Notes under the pieces: model-generated | Seen by the model: the letters and a program-made list of their open reading frames with translations, nothing else | Database searches by the model: none | What the model was told of the DNA's origin: nothing | Part shown: positions 1-13,607 of the stretch, in pieces | Layout of the letters: every line of letters begins with the position of its first letter | Position numbering within the stretch: the first letter of the stretch is position 1 | Assembly: GCA_002633005.1 (NCBI GenBank) | Contig: NMRA01000204.1 | Location: 603,321-667,320, forward strand | DNA: 64,000 bases | Direction: 5' to 3' | Source of the DNA: Phoronis australis | Lineage: Eukaryota; Phoronida; Phoronidae | Position numbers and translations under genes: made by a program

Positions 1-68
1 CAGTGTTTGTCAAGTCTGATCAGGGCGTGACTCCTGAAGCTAAGCTCATTGAGCATTACATTGCTGAG
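1..68 (+). CDS. Partial exon, probable acyl-CoA synthetase / luciferase-like enzyme, C-terminal domain
   Basis: The window opens inside an open exon that ends at a good donor (GAG|gtatgc) after base 68. Read from base 3 it encodes 22 residues starting VFVKSDQGVTPEAKLIEHY. This resembles the AMP-binding_C domain of 4-coumarate-CoA ligase/luciferase-like acyl-CoA synthetases, where an AFVV-K-x-G stretch is followed by a helix with the pattern L-x-x-Y-I-A. Such enzymes activate carboxylic acids with ATP. The donor is in phase 0. I found no following exon carrying the expected HK-LRGGV or SGKI motifs in the next 6 kb. The identification rests on one short exon and is tentative. Confidence 0.4.
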
Positions 69-589
69 GTATGCTGTAGGTGTGGTCCTTGGACTGTGAC
101 TGTATGGCTGCATGAAGTTTGAATGAGAATCGTTTTGAAATAGGTCAGTTGAGTTGCAATTTGTGGTAAGTGAAACTGAAAGTACCTGCCTAACCTGAGA
201 TCATTACTCGAAGTGACTGGCCTAGTTTGTTATTTCTCAGTTGTGATTTCGCAAGCCATTATTTTGGTTCATGTTTGGAGGGAACTTCTTGTTTTGATTC
301 TGTTGTAAATTTGGCCTATATGGTGGCCTGCAGTTGTCATAGTACTTATTTTTGCTTTCGCATTTTATGCTAGTCTTGGAACCAGCAACATTTGAATAAA
401 ATGGATTACCCCTCGAAGTGTTGGATATCAGGTAGCTCTTGATGCAGCGCATCACAAGACACCTGATGACACAAAAGTTTTGCCGAACGTTTCCATAGAA
501 ACAGAAGAACTCAATAATACTGAAATGCAATATTGAAACGCATTATTGAAACGCAGATAGCATGGTCCTATGGATTGTTAAGATTTACT

Positions 590-1200
590 GAAGATCTTAA
601 ATATCCATTGGACAATAAATTGGTTGACGGTTGTATTCTGATAGATCTATGAAAAGCTTTTGATATTTTGCCTCATGATTTGCTTCGATTTTAAGCTAAA
701 AGCGTATGGTTGCTCTGATGGCACCTGGTCTTTCCTGTCTTTCTGTTTATCTGACAGATGTATGAGGGTAAAGGTAAACTCTGGGTATAGCTACTGGCAG
801 GCAGTTACTAAACGGGTGCCCAAGGGTCTGTTTTAAGACCTCTTTTGTTAAACATATTTATCAGTGATATTTTTACTGCCTTCAGGATAAATGTAAGGTT
901 TACAGTTATGCTGATGATAATACTGTTGTTTGCAAGTTGGAACATCACTCATCGTCTCCAAAGAAAGCTACCCAAGAAGTAATGACATGGTTTGAAGTTC
1001 ATCATATGTTTGCAAATGCTGAAAAATTCAAAGCTATGATTCTTTCTAGAGATGCAGTGCAGACATCAGTCAACTATTAATTGGAAATGATAATTAATTA
1101 AATGTGAAAATGTTGTCAAAGTCTCAGAGATATTGTTATGATCTGGGCATTTGTGTCAAAATCTGTCTGAGTAATGAAAATCAGCCAGACAAAATTCGCC
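590..1200 (+). mobile_element. Degenerate LINE-type reverse transcriptase fragment
   Basis: Conceptual translation in shifting frames gives a recognisable non-LTR reverse transcriptase. In order there are DL-x-KAFD-x-LPHDLL near 645, KAYG-x-SDG near 700, LSDR near 750, QGSVLRPLLLNIFISDIF near 818-870, the catalytic SYADDNTV near 907-930, and MTWFEVHHMFANAEKFKAM near 985-1040. Several frameshifts and in-frame stops separate these blocks, so it is a dead copy. No 3' end or target-site duplication was identified. The motif spacing fits a Jockey/CR1/L2-like element but I cannot assign the clade. Confidence 0.8.
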
Positions 1201-4200
1201 ATCGGTGGAGGGTTTATACATGATTCCATTACTGGTTGTCCAAATTTTCCAAAAAATTCAGTCCGAACATGCCTTGTTCCCACCAGCATTAGCGGTGTGT
1301 AGGTACCCCATTGGCAATGGTGCCCTGCGGTGGTGTATACATTTGTCTAATAGGACTGAAGTGAACAGTAAAAGTGAAAATAAAAGTGTCATTGACATAA
1401 CACAAACCTTTTATTTATTCAGTGACTTTAAAATGAAGTTCAACTCGCAATTCAAACTCATTTTTCATATCAAATAAAGACATATTAAAAAATACAGCCT
1501 GTATAAATTTTGTTGAATGGCTTGCCTATGGCTGATTGGGGTTTTGCGACTCATTTCAAAATCTTGGCCTATATCCCTGTTACTGATCTGGAATGTGGCA
1601 TTGATGTCTCTAATATCTCACCATTTTCAGAAAAAAAAAATCATCTTTGGCGATAAAAGTGATGGTCCAGAGGCTTTAATTGATTTTCAGTGTTCAATTT
1701 TGGATTCCCAAATCAGACTACAGATTAATGACATTTCAACAAATTTTTGAACATTTTTAAAATTCAGTTTACATTCAGTTATAACAGGACATAGGTAAAT
1801 ATTTTGAAAATTGTGTCTTTACCTCATTCCAGTCCAAATTCATGAATGTTTTTATGTTTTCATCATTTAATTTTTTTAGAGTTTTCTTTGGAAGTGCATT
1901 TTTAACGTAAAAGTTTGGCCACAATTTACTGTGGCATCAAGTGTTTTCTGATGCATTTGGTAAAAAGCTATCTCCTTATTCACACCAAGAGTTGTGGGTG
2001 ACTCCAAACCTAAAGGTAGAGCAATTTTTTGCTTCTGGTGCCTCGACTATTTGTGTTGAAGTTTCTAAAATAGGGTGTTTTGATTGCTACATTTTCAAAC
2101 CACCTGCTGTGAGTGCAGATGCTCTTCCCATAAACTTGCTCGAATTATTGAACATAACATACTGCATTTGAGAACCACTTTTCTCCACTGATTAACGGGC
2201 ATCAGACTGGTTCTCAAAATGTGGGCATGTTGACCTCAGTGATATACATGTTATATAAAGTACTTACAAGTTGTCTGACTTCCTTGATGTATATATGTTT
2301 ACAAGCATGTCGTGAATCTAAACTTGTTTCAAAGGAGCATTCCACCATAAATTCATGTATTTTGCAGGGATAATTTTAGGACTGCATCCTGCGTCATTGG
2401 CACAAAAATAACTTCCATTTATACTGTCATTGCTTAACTCGGCCAACGAGCTCATTAAGATTGAAAGAGAAAAAGGAAAAATAATGGGTTGAATGGCCAT
2501 TACACAGTATTAAAAAATAACAAAATAACATGGCCCTTGTGGGTCAATTCACCTATACCCACGTTTTTCTAAAATGATACCTGATTTTGCATCAGTTTAT
2601 GTGTATCGGTACTAGTTCCATTCAATAACAGCACATTCAGTTCTTTTAACATTACATTTTATGTTGAGTACTTGTCTGTCATTTGCTGCTGTTGTGGTTA
2701 TTAAACAGAGTGATGCCATGTCTGCCGTGACTGTTTCTAAACACTTTATGTGAGTGGGGTTGGGTATGAATTTGTGTTACGTGATGACTTGATTGAAATG
2801 CCCTGAAAATGAGATAAAGTCAATTCTGCTTGCTCTGTTAAAGAAGTAAAGATTTGGGTTCTGTGACCAGTTGAAAACAGGGCGGATCACTTCTACTGGG
2901 CTCTGTTGAGCTGGAAATCTTGTCAGGTCAAAACTGATTTTCGGATCGGAATTGGACTTGTAGATTTGCCCTTATGAAAAGCACTGCCATGTTTGTCCCT
3001 GTGCAATACCTTAAACCTTGCCTGCTAATTGGATACATGTGGGAGGAAAGTGCATTTACACATCCATCATAAAATCACCATGTTATTTTCACCACACAAC
3101 TGAAAGTGGGTTAGCTCAACAACCTTAACTGGAATTCTCTAGAGTCACCATCTGCTTACAGTAACCTGGGGTAACTAACAGTAGGTACTGTCAACATATG
3201 AAGCTGTGAGTCAGTGTTTACCCTTTTGTAGGTCACATGGGTTGTGTTTACTTTTAAGTAGGTCATTGCTTTGAGCTGATGCAAGTGTTGTGACTAACTC
3301 TGACCTTGAATGCTGATGTGTACTAAAAGTGAATTCCCGAGTTAACGGTATAAATGACGAGAAATATGAATGATTTTAAGCAATGTTTTACTCAACGTCA
3401 TGCGGAGAAGATTTATACCTACCTGTACTAATGTCACATATTACGACACAAGGTAGGGCACGGGAAACAGTCAAGTTTCAACGGGGTTAGGAAAAGTCAA
3501 ATTACAAGTCTCAACTCTATCTGTCAATATCCATTCAATGCTTGTAGACATAGAGTTTTTTCCAGTGTGTAAACACTTGCTATTGTTGAGTTCTGGTAAT
3601 TGCCTTGCTTGATGGTTTATATGTTTGTTTTGTTTATGTATTCAGCAGTCAAGTCTACTTCACAGCTGGGGTTTCATAGTTTTATTCAACCAAATGACCA
3701 ACTAGTTCATTCAGCTTCTCCTGTTTTATGCCTGTGATGTATGATATAATCTCACCAATTTTGGACAAAAATGTTTCCAAAATTATTAATTTTTTTCAGA
3801 AAATATTGTATCCATAGTAATCGTGGCAGCAATGCAGAACTTGAAACATTTACAAACATAGTTAATTTGGTGCCGCCTGTCTTAGCATGAAATCTCATGA
3901 AACGTGATAAAGGCTTTCATTTTTCCCTTGCATTGTATCCTTTTTATCTGTCCGTGTTCCCCATATAGTTTGCTTAGAGGGTATATTTATACTGAATACG
4001 GTAATCATGAGAATACTAAATACCGGTACTTCTCCTGTGGGAACACAAAATATTGTTTGTACTTCATAAAAATGTTGATCTATAATTACAAATGTGCACT
4101 TCTTGGTTACACATCACATTCTATTTTTCTGTTTGATACTGTAGTTTGAAATAACATTCATGTGTAAGTAACCTTTGACCCTTTCTTGAGCATCCTGCTG

Positions 4201-4364
4201 AACAGCAATGAAGACTAACTGTTCATGGTTTGATAAATGTGTTTTTGTGTAAGAGGTAGTTTCCATTTAATCATTGTCATTTTTATGGCCCACTTATTTA
4301 GGTATGTGGGTGCATATTGCTGTCATCTCTGTCTGAGCATCTGGGTGTCTGTTGACCGCTGTTG

Positions 4365-4680
4365 TATCTCCTTAACCCCTTAGTGCGTGTTCTTAAAATT
4401 TTGCAAATGCGTTTGTTTCATAGATGGGATGGCATGAGCGAATTTTCGGACGGATCTGACTACGGTTATGCCCCCTAGTGATAATTTAATTTTTTTAAGT
4501 TTGCCGCTGTATCTTCGGAGTTCCTTAAAGGATTTTTATAGAATGTGGCAAATAGGTATCTATTAGAAAGATGACGCCAACTTCACGTATTTTGCACCAC
4601 CTAGTGGCCATTTTTATTGCTTTCAAGCCTGTTTATTGGTGTCTGCCCCTCTGTTCAATGGGAATGTTCAAAAGAGTAAT
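4365..4680. repeat. Dispersed repeat family, copy A
   Basis: The core reads gccccctagtgataattt, then aagtttgcc, ggagttcctt, aaataggt and a caccacctagtggcc block. The same blocks recur in the same order near 52345-52700, 52796-52990 and 53375-53560. No coding potential or terminal repeats were recognised, so class is unknown. Confidence 0.6.
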
Positions 4681-5733
4681 CATCCCTTGTACCTACATAA
4701 TATGCGATACACACAGTGGGTGCATATCAACGCTCTGCCTTGCTCTTGTAGCACTTCATTTCACAACCATGAATTCAATATCCCCAAAACAAGAATATAG
4801 AAGAAAAGCGACTTCAATTGAAAGTTTTTTAGCTCCACGGACATGACGAATGAACATGCCCTGCGCTAGTGTGTCATATGTCCACCACAACGTGCGAGTT
4901 TATTGTACAAATTTGTGTCATATCCATGCTTCTCTGATTATGTCCCGTGAGAAAGTGAAAAGACCCACAGCATGGTCAAATACTGAGATCTCACGAGTAC
5001 GTACCACAAATGCACGCCTTGCCATTCTTTATACCATAATCGCCAGGGAAAACAAACAGCAATATGTGACTATTTATTTCTCAACAAAATAGTATTTAGG
5101 ATGATTAATGCTACAATTGGTTGTCCCAATCCTGCGTAGCATGTATTGACCAATAAATGCTCTTAACATATCGTCAGATATGTAGTGTTTGGGGATGTTT
5201 TCATTCGACTGCTGTCCGGACTTTTTTTTCATATGAAATTAGTCATTTTTAGCACTTTAAGGCCTGGAGATGGGGTTTATGTTTTGCACAATAGATAGGG
5301 TGATGTATTGCATATTATGGAATGTGGCCTATTGCTGGAGACGTTAATGATGACAACACCTTTTTTTCTAAACTTGTCCAAGCAATTGTTTTCAACAGGA
5401 CTATTGAGTGTGTCAGGTCAAACAGGTTGTACTGACATGTTATAGAAAACGGGTGGTGGGAACACTGAGCTTGGTACGGCTACTTCAGGCTTTGTAAGTT
5501 AACAAAAATGCAACATCCTTGAATATAAAACCATAGCCTTACAAGTCCAAGAATTTTGTATAAAGTTACAAGGCAATTTATCATTTTTCCGCTAATCGTT
5601 AATGACAGAAATTTTAATTGGTGTCAAAGTTAGAAACAAAATATTGGTTGTACACAAGTTTTGAATTTCAAATGTGGAATTAAAGCTCAGTTCACAACAG
5701 AATTCAAATCACCACAAATGTAAGAGCCTTGCA

Positions 5734-6233
5734 CGGTGTACCGGGTGTATGTGTTAAAGGCTGAGGTTATATACCTGGTGTATGTGTGTAAGGCAGAGTT
5801 GATATACCGGGTGTATGTGTTTAAGGCAGGGTTGATATACCAGGTTTATGTCATTGTGGTTAAGGCAGAGTTGATAACTATGTGTATGTGTTTATGGCAG
5901 AGTTGATATACCAGATGTATGTGTTTAAGGCTGAGTTGATATACCCGCCAGGTGTATGTGTTTTAAGCAGAGCTGGCACCTAAAGTGTTTTGTTTTAAAT
6001 TGAGTTGATATACCATGTGTATATGTTTAAAGCAGAGTTGATATACCATGTGTATGTGTTTAAGGCAGAGTTGACTACGATGTGTATGTGTTTAAGGCAG
6101 AGTTGATATACCATTTGTATGTGTTTAAGGCAGAGTTGATTACTATGCGTATGTGTTTAAGGCAGAGTTGATATACCAGGTATATGTGTTTTAAGCAGAG
6201 TTGGCATCTAAAGTGTTTTGTTTTAAATTTCAG
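5734..6233 (+). repeat. Minisatellite ending at the acceptor of scramblase exon 1
   Basis: About 13 copies of a ~33-35 bp unit (gtgtatgtgtttaaggcag plus agttgatatacca). The array runs into the 3' splice site of the first coding exon. A variant unit at 5952-6004 repeats almost exactly the 50 bases just before the exon (6182-6231), including taaagtgttttgttttaaat. The splice-site flank is therefore itself part of the array. Confidence 0.9.
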
Positions 6234-6234
6234 C

Positions 6235-9200
6235 ATGGCTGAACAGATGCAACCCCAAGCTGGAGCAGGTATGTTAAGTGCAGCCTTTAGTTGATTATGT
6301 AGGGTCCCACAAACATGGTGGCTAAGCCTTTTGTCCATGTTGTCTTGTCCAAATTGAGGAATGGCAGAGGCTTCACAGTCGAAGGCGTGGCATATCATAA
6401 AACATGCATATTGTTGCATTTACATTCCATTATTGTGATGTTGATCATTAGTAATTTCCAGGCCTTGAGCTTTGAATAGAGTCTACCTCACCTGTTTCAC
6501 CCACAGCACCAGTAGTAGATTATGAAAGTGGGTCAGGGTAGCCCAGCATTGTAGGTATGCATTGTCCTGACAGGTTCTTCCAGCCATTGATCGAGAAATG
6601 ACAGTTCAACTGCTATTTATATAAGGTGCACTCAGTGTTAGATTCCATATTTTTGAAAAATTCTGAAATTAAGTTCATTAGGATTTATTTTTGAATACGA
6701 TAATGTCATTATGTTAAATGACAGTCACTTTGTACCGACATCTCTCCTTCACCATGTTACTCCATTGTGTCCACTTGCGAGTGGCGGCCTCAGGCTTTGA
6801 ATCTGCGATCCTTTGGTTCCCATGTTTGCAAACTTGAAAATTCATGCTGAAGCTATTGCAACAAGAGCTTATGTTTGTTTTAGGCGGTAGCCAATGGATG
6901 GCACCACCTCCAATGCCTGCCAACTGTCCGCCAGGCCTGGAGTACCTCACTATGATTGACCAGCTTCTAGTCCACCAACAGGTGGAGCTGCTGGAAGGTA
7001 TGACCTTGTCTGAATTGTATGTCTTGATATTCATGGAACTTTCAAGCAATCCATTTAATGATCACTACGTTACCTGCATTGCTGTCCTGAAAATTAGATA
7101 ATTCCAACAGTATTGTGTCTTAAACATTCATGCTGGGTTGGGGTGCAGTGAATAACCAGTCACTTATGTGTGACTGTGTCATGGAACCCTTGTGTTTTGG
7201 TCTTTATCAAAACGGATCTTCAGTAAATGGGAAATGGTTCTGCAATGCAAGAAAGAAAATGCTTTATAACATCAAGTCAACTTTGACAAGTTATTTTTCG
7301 AAAGGATTCTCCATCGTATTCAGCAACACCTTTTATTATATTGTAGATTAAACGCAGTTATGCCAGTTAGCTCTAGAATTGATTTACGCAACTGGAAGCA
7401 GACATAAAGTGTATACCTATCAGGGATTGTCACAACCTTGTTATCTGTTTCAGCTTTTACTGGATTTGAGACCAACAACAAATATGAGATTAAGAACAGT
7501 ATGGGTCAGAGGGTGTACTTTGCTGCAGAAGGTAATGTGTACCTTATATATTTACTGTTACCCTCTGTGTATTTAACATGGGTATTGCTGTAACATTCCT
7601 AATGTTTTCTTATGTATCAGCTTGTGTAGTGATGTTACACGCTGTTTTTTCTGATGGACCTGCGAAGCGATCTTGCATGTACAATTTCCTGTGCACTAGA
7701 TTACAAAGTGTCCGATCGTGCAGTTATAAGCCCATCAACTCTGTTGAAGGCTTGTGCCCATACGGTTAGTTTTGACAAGTGTATATGACTGCAGTTGTAT
7801 TATGCTCTGTTTTTCCTGTTGTAAGTTTGATTAACACACCCAGCTTTCAAAAATTAGTTAAATTAGTTTCCACTAGTGATGTTCGCTGTTCTACTTGTCA
7901 CTGATTACGGGGTGACGTTACACTTTTCTCTCATGCTCTTGTCTGGCACTGTATGACTACAGCACATTGATGGTTTCAATTGAACTCTGGTGTGTGCATA
8001 TGAACTTAAGTACAACTGAAATTGATGATTCCTTTAAACCTCACTTTTGTACCATTGTCACCTGTGAAACTCTTGTTATGGCATTGGCCAATCTTCAGTT
8101 CTGATGACATGAAATAGTACGATAATAAAAACTATATGCAAACTATGTCTTTTTCTGTGCACATAAACTTGTGATGTGATTGACAGTTATATCTCTGAGA
8201 ATTTCACGGTATGGCAGATGTTACTGTCAAGGATGGTCTAGTGATCATTCTTGGATCTCTATCATAATGTAATCTGGCTAATTCCTGTACAACATTGACT
8301 GACGTGATGTTTCAATCCATCCACAGACAAGCACAACAGAAAGTTGACATAGCACTGCAGAAAAATGGACTTTAATTTTGTCACATTCCTCCACAAAATG
8401 ACAATTAAACATGCCTTGCTGTGTTTTTAACTTGGTTTGCCCTGCACAAGTGTTGCAAAATAACAAGTTGGAGAGTTTTGAACATTTGCAAGAACATATT
8501 TTGAAATTGCGAAAAATGTCAATTTTAACTCATTTTGCGCCAGGTTGAAGCATGTTTACCCTACTTTTACCTCTATTCACCCACGCTGTATTGTGAAACT
8601 GATGGAGGTGACGGCCATTTAAGGACAACTAACATATAGTTTACACATTTCTCTTGAAGACACGGGCTGCTGCACCCGCAACTGTTGTGGTCCCGTCCGA
8701 CCATTTGACATAAAGATCATGGACAACCAGGGTCGCGAGGTTATTCACCTGTCTCGGGGATTACGGTGCTCATCTTGTTGGTTTCCCTGTTGTTTGCAGG
8801 TACAAAACGTGACCCTCCAGTGTATTATTTACTTGATATCTACCAAGAGAGTCACCCTCTTGTGTATCATGGCTTGCTGGCTTGGCTTGGTATTTTCTTC
8901 TCCTGCACGTGCTCTAATTGTAAAGTTCTCTTTATCCACATGCTTTAGTCACTCTCCCTGTGTAGTCATGTATTACTGGTTTGGCTTGGCATGACACATT
9001 CTTCTCTTGCGTATGTTCCAATTGTTGTGTTTCTCCGCATGTTCTAATCAGCCATCGCTTGCCCAGTTTCTTCCTTTAGGTAGATTAAACACTGTTTAGG
9101 TTTTATGACTACGGTAGTAAGCTGGGATGTCTGAATGGAGCTCATGAATGTGTTATTTTTGGCTCAACAAGCTACTTCATTCTTATTAAATCTTAGTTAG

Positions 9201-12200
9201 AAATTGACTCATTTTGAGCTTGTCCCCAAATTCCCAGTTTAGACGGGGAGTCCATCCTGATATCTGTTCCTCTAGGGCCTGTTTTACTGAAACATGTTTA
9301 ACGTTTTTGGTCTGCAATGTGACGGACATTGTAGTGGCAGTTCATAAGTTGCATTTTTTCTGAGATTTAAGACAGGCTTAAAGAAGACTAACTTCAGAAT
9401 ATGAGGAGCTTTCTATACAAAAATGCCATAAGACACCTCACTTTTGATTATACTAAGTACTGGTGGACAAAACTTGTGGATTTTTGTCGTGTGTTTGTGT
9501 ATTTTTGATACGTGGTCATGTATTTTCACATAGTTTGAAAACTCAGAATATTTATGGTATGAACAATTTAACTTGTGTCTGTTACTGGTAATTTTTGCCA
9601 CATGGCCCTCTTGTCAATTGTTAAGTATTGTTCTTCAGTTGGTTGTCTAATACTGGCTAATTAGCAAGTGTTGACCTGTTGCCGACTTATGACCCCATGT
9701 CTGGTCTGCTGTATGAACATGACGTGCATTATTTCCATGGTTTAATATGTTGGATATGCTTTCTTCCTGATTTGCTTGACCAGCATTTAATATTCATCCA
9801 TCTATCATGTTACCTTGGCTGTATTTTTAATGTGCTGGTTGCATGCTGACTATAACATAATGGTTAGTCATTATTCAACGTCCTGACTAGCTATATGTGC
9901 ATTTGTGAGGCAGAGGAGTGGTTATGATCCTTGGATTAGTTCCCTAACAGATATATTTGTGCAGTCAAGAAAAGTGTGGTGGTTTTGGGTTTTAAATGGC
10001 CTGTTTTAGTAAAAACTCGTGTGTGTATTAATGTTCTGCTACTAGTATTCTAAAAGTCATCTGGGTGTCATTCTATTTCATCGGTTAACCCTGAAAGTGT
10101 TTTTGACAAGACATGCTGTTCTTTTCTTTGCGCAGTTCTTAACACTTTTCAAAGGTAATGTAGAATTTCTCCCTGTTTCGTAATTGTTTGTTTCTGTTTT
10201 ACTAATACTGACTCAATACATTATAATGTCATTTGTGGACGTATGCATTGTTCTGTGTTACCATTTCCACTGTCTTTTCTTAACTGGCTGTACAAAAACT
10301 TGTGCATATTGATTATAACAAAGCTTAACGCAATAGATATTCTCTTTTCCTCAACCAACAACCTGGCTGTGCTTAGAAGCATTTATCTCAAATGCATTAA
10401 CTTGGGAAAATTCTGCTTCAAGAATCCTGTGAGAGCACCTTCCTTCGGCCCTCGATACCTTGGAATTGAGGCCAAACATTGGCCACATTCCCCTATGAAT
10501 ATATTTAAAAGTTACTCTCATCAGACCCAAAAATTCGCCTCCAACGATTAGAAAATAAAATGACTCAAAATTAGAATCAAGTCTGTAAAATATTAGTCTC
10601 AGTTTATTGAGGCATTTGCCAATGAGGGGTGGCAACAAGGGGGATGAATTTTCCCTCCATCAAAAAATTTCCCTCAGAATGTGCTGGCACCTTTCCCATC
10701 AGGAGCACGAGTGTCCCGTCTTCCTAAAGAGTGGGTGGGGATCCTGAGTGGTATAATTAGTGCTACCAATAATTTAAAGCTTTACTTATGAAATCATAAC
10801 AGTTCGCTTAATTGTGAGAATTTTACGTAAGTATCTTCTACAGACAAAAAGTTTGTTGGTAAAACTTTTTCTTTGGACCGATCTGCAAGTAGTGAACTTT
10901 GATTAGGAACTAAATCAATTGTGGCCTCTTTTTGAATACTGTTGCCACCTCAATATTTGCTTATAAGTTAAGAACTTGTGACAACAAGTTAATTCTTATT
11001 ATAAAAAGTTGTTGATTTTGCTCAAGTTGTTTGCTTAGTTGAAGTGCTTGTTGCAGTTGTGTTAGCATAAGACACCCTGTGGCTGACTCTTGCTCCCTCT
11101 GTTGTAGAAAGTGACAGTGGAAGCACCACCTGGGAATGTGGTAGGCTACATCCAGCAAGCCTGGTCCATCTGTAAACCCAAATTCTACATACAGAATGCC
11201 CATGGTGACACGGTCCTCACCATCCATGGACCCTGCTTCACATGCAACATGTGTGGTGATGTGGAGTTTGATGTATGTACTTTTTCAATGTTAGGAATGT
11301 CATTTACAGTACATGCTTGCAATATGCTAAAATTATTGAGTGAACTCAAAGGTGGTGCTTATAGTTGCTGAATTAGTGGACGTGTACTCAAGATGGATGT
11401 ATAACTTGTATTGTTCAACATCAGAACTTGTGCTTCTCATGGTTTACGAGATTTCCTGTTGTTAATTTTCGTGCTTGTACATTTCACCTGTAAGTGGTGG
11501 GCATTCAGGGTTTTATTCTTATAAACAGTCGGGTCTTACTGGACAAAACTAGAGTTTTCATGCATTGGTGTTTCTTTGTTGTCAATCTGGAAAAAAATAC
11601 TACATATGCCACAGTGTTCTCATCAGGATTAAAGTTGAATGCTGTTAGTCTCGAAGTGGAGATCTCCCCGTGGTCCGTCTTTTTGGTTAAACACTTTTTT
11701 GTCAATAATTTAATCAGTGTTAGATACTAATTTTCACAAAAATTGTAATTGCACTGGGCACTAGATGGAAGAATATAACAGTGATGACTCAACATTTTAG
11801 AGTTTTAGATCATTTAAAAGCACTGTATACACGATTGATATGACCACCAATTAAAGACTAAGCATGATGACTCAAAATTAGAGTGTGGTGGTAAAATTTG
11901 AGCACGGGGGTTGAAATTTGATGGCCCACAATACTGAAGAAGCCTACCTAGAATGCCACTGTTAAAATCGATTTTTAACACAGACTTTGAAAATTCAAAC
12001 ATAATGTCCACACCAACTACACCACATGCTGTATTGAGGTTGGTCAAGTGTAACAATGAAACTGAAGGAAATGGAACTGGTCTTGTAATTCCTCATCTCT
12101 GTTCATGTTTATTACTGTAGCTTTAATCCAGAGAGGTCACAGGATCTGTCCTATGTACTGAGAACTGTTACACATAACTCACAACACTCTTGTTGAATGT

Positions 12201-13244
12201 AAACATGATATCTCTTATCATTCAACCACCTTCCTGGTGATATGTACTGAATTTCTTATTGTGTTCTACACTGACTGCCCACAACTTTTATTTCTTTCAT
12301 TATGGCCATTTGTTAAAAATTGCCTTACCTAGAAATACCAGAAATCAATAAAATAAATCAGATACTAAAATGTAGATTTAGTTTATTTTTGTTTGATGTT
12401 GGGGGCTTTTGGCCTTTGATTACAATGTGGCATGACTCTTTAATCTAGATAATGTCACATGTATTTGTAGCATGCAATTAAATAAATCAGTTTTGACAGT
12501 CATCTAGGGAGTTACTGGTTGAAACTGTTTTCTGCAGTTGAAAATTTGCTGTAGTTTTAAATTCTTGAATTTTATGCTTCGTCTTCACTATTGTTTTTCT
12601 GTTTTAGGTTATGTCCTCTGATGACGGCACTCAGATTGGCAGAATTTCCAAGCAGTGGACAGGCCTAGTCAAAGAAATGTTCACTGATGCTGACAACTTT
12701 GGGGTAGCATTTCCAATGGACTTGGATGTTAATGCTAAGGCTACAATGCTTGGGGCAGTGTTCCTTATTGTAAGTCTTACAAGATGTCGAATGTCTTCAG
12801 CTGAATACAATGGAATTTGAAAAATACATAGTTGTCATTCCATTAATATTGTGTATTAATTGTGTGTGACAAACATTTAAAGTCTTGTCTGCACGCCACC
12901 TGTTGGCCACATCAGACCAGACTTAGTGATCCATATTTCCACGCCAGCTCAAGATATACATATGAAATGTAAATGGCACGTTGACTAGGAAAATGCATGA
13001 TATGAATTATTATAACTAAGTGCATTGTTACACTTATTGTCTGAGTTAATTATTATGTAATAACCCTTTTAAAGTTATAGGACATAACAGCACCTAATCT
13101 GATTATTTCGTCCAGTTTATGTTGAACTAGCGAGAATATGAATTGTTTTTTTGTGAATTGAAATTTTTTTTCTGTCAATTTTAGGACTTCATGTTCTTTG
13201 AGAAGGAAGACAACAAAGAAGAACACAAGGTGGGCATGATGTAG
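6235..13244 (+). CDS. Phospholipid scramblase, complete (shared 5' half plus 3' cassette 1)
   Basis: Seven coding exons: 6235-6268, 6884-6997, 7454-7531, 8660-8799, 11108-11272, 12608-12769, 13185-13244 (250 aa). All junctions are GT-AG and in phase. The family is single-pass type II membrane proteins that move phospholipids between leaflets when Ca2+ rises. Visible features: a short proline-rich N-terminus (PPPMP), CPPGLEYL and the helix [14 protein letters not shown] (about 31-49); [12 protein letters not shown]; a cysteine-rich block CCTRNCCGP (about 79-87); a palmitoylation-type cluster [22 protein letters not shown]; the EF-hand-like loop [12 protein letters not shown] (204-215) with all coordinating positions kept; and a C-terminal membrane helix (about 218-236). 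It is shorter than human PLSCR1 because of the short N-terminus. Exon 1 begins one base before ATG, so a 5'-UTR exon lies upstream. Paralogue assignment within the PLSCR family is uncertain. Confidence 0.95.
8800..11107 (+). other. Scramblase intron 4
   Basis: About 2.3 kb with no supported exon. Just after the donor there is an imperfect duplication (about 8810-9060) sharing cttggcttgg, cattcttctc and atgttcta-like blocks. Confidence 0.5.
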
Positions 13245-13420
13245 AGTTAGAAGTGGCTCATACATCTAGGCCAGGCTTCGTGTAGTGTCAGCTGTTTTAC
13301 CGAGAATTTGTTGGGGGAAAGGAATTGCATGTTGAAAATCTTCTGCAGGAAAATTGTGCCATGTAATATTGGTTTTGATTTGTCAGTTGATCAAAGTTAC
13401 TGTTAACTCGATTTGTATCT

Positions 13421-13426
13421 AATAAA
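13421..13426 (+). terminator. Poly(A) signal AATAAA, scramblase cassette 1
   Basis: Canonical hexamer 177 bp after the stop codon of the first scramblase copy. Confidence 0.6.
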
Positions 13427-13607
13427 CTAACCCCTTGACTCTTGTAAAACTGGTCTCAACTTGTCCCTTACTTGGTTGAGGAGTGGTTTTTGTCTTGTTA
13501 TCATGCTGAAGCCTTCTTATTGAACCTGTTCTCAATAACCAAGTGTTGCTTCTTTCCAAACCCTGTAATCTCTTAGTCTAAGCAAGGAACAAATGACCAG
13601 TTTTATT

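Larger units (their letters stand above)
69..5733. other. Gene-poor stretch upstream of the scramblase gene
   Basis: Apart from the LINE relic (590-1200) and one copy of a dispersed repeat (4365-4680) I see no supported exon here. The open frames are short, start at arbitrary codons and match no family I recognise. A hairpin-like pair gagaacca / tggttctc occurs near 2170-2220. The stretch could hold an untranslated first exon of the scramblase gene, because the first coding exon begins one base after a splice acceptor. Confidence 0.5.

Noticed and set aside
237-530. Minus-strand 97-codon frame with a CFYGNVRQNFC stretch and an N/Q-rich tail, reminiscent of a retrotransposon gag zinc knuckle
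   Set aside because: The knuckle lacks the needed cysteine and histidine and no neighbouring protease or integrase is seen; too weak to annotate.
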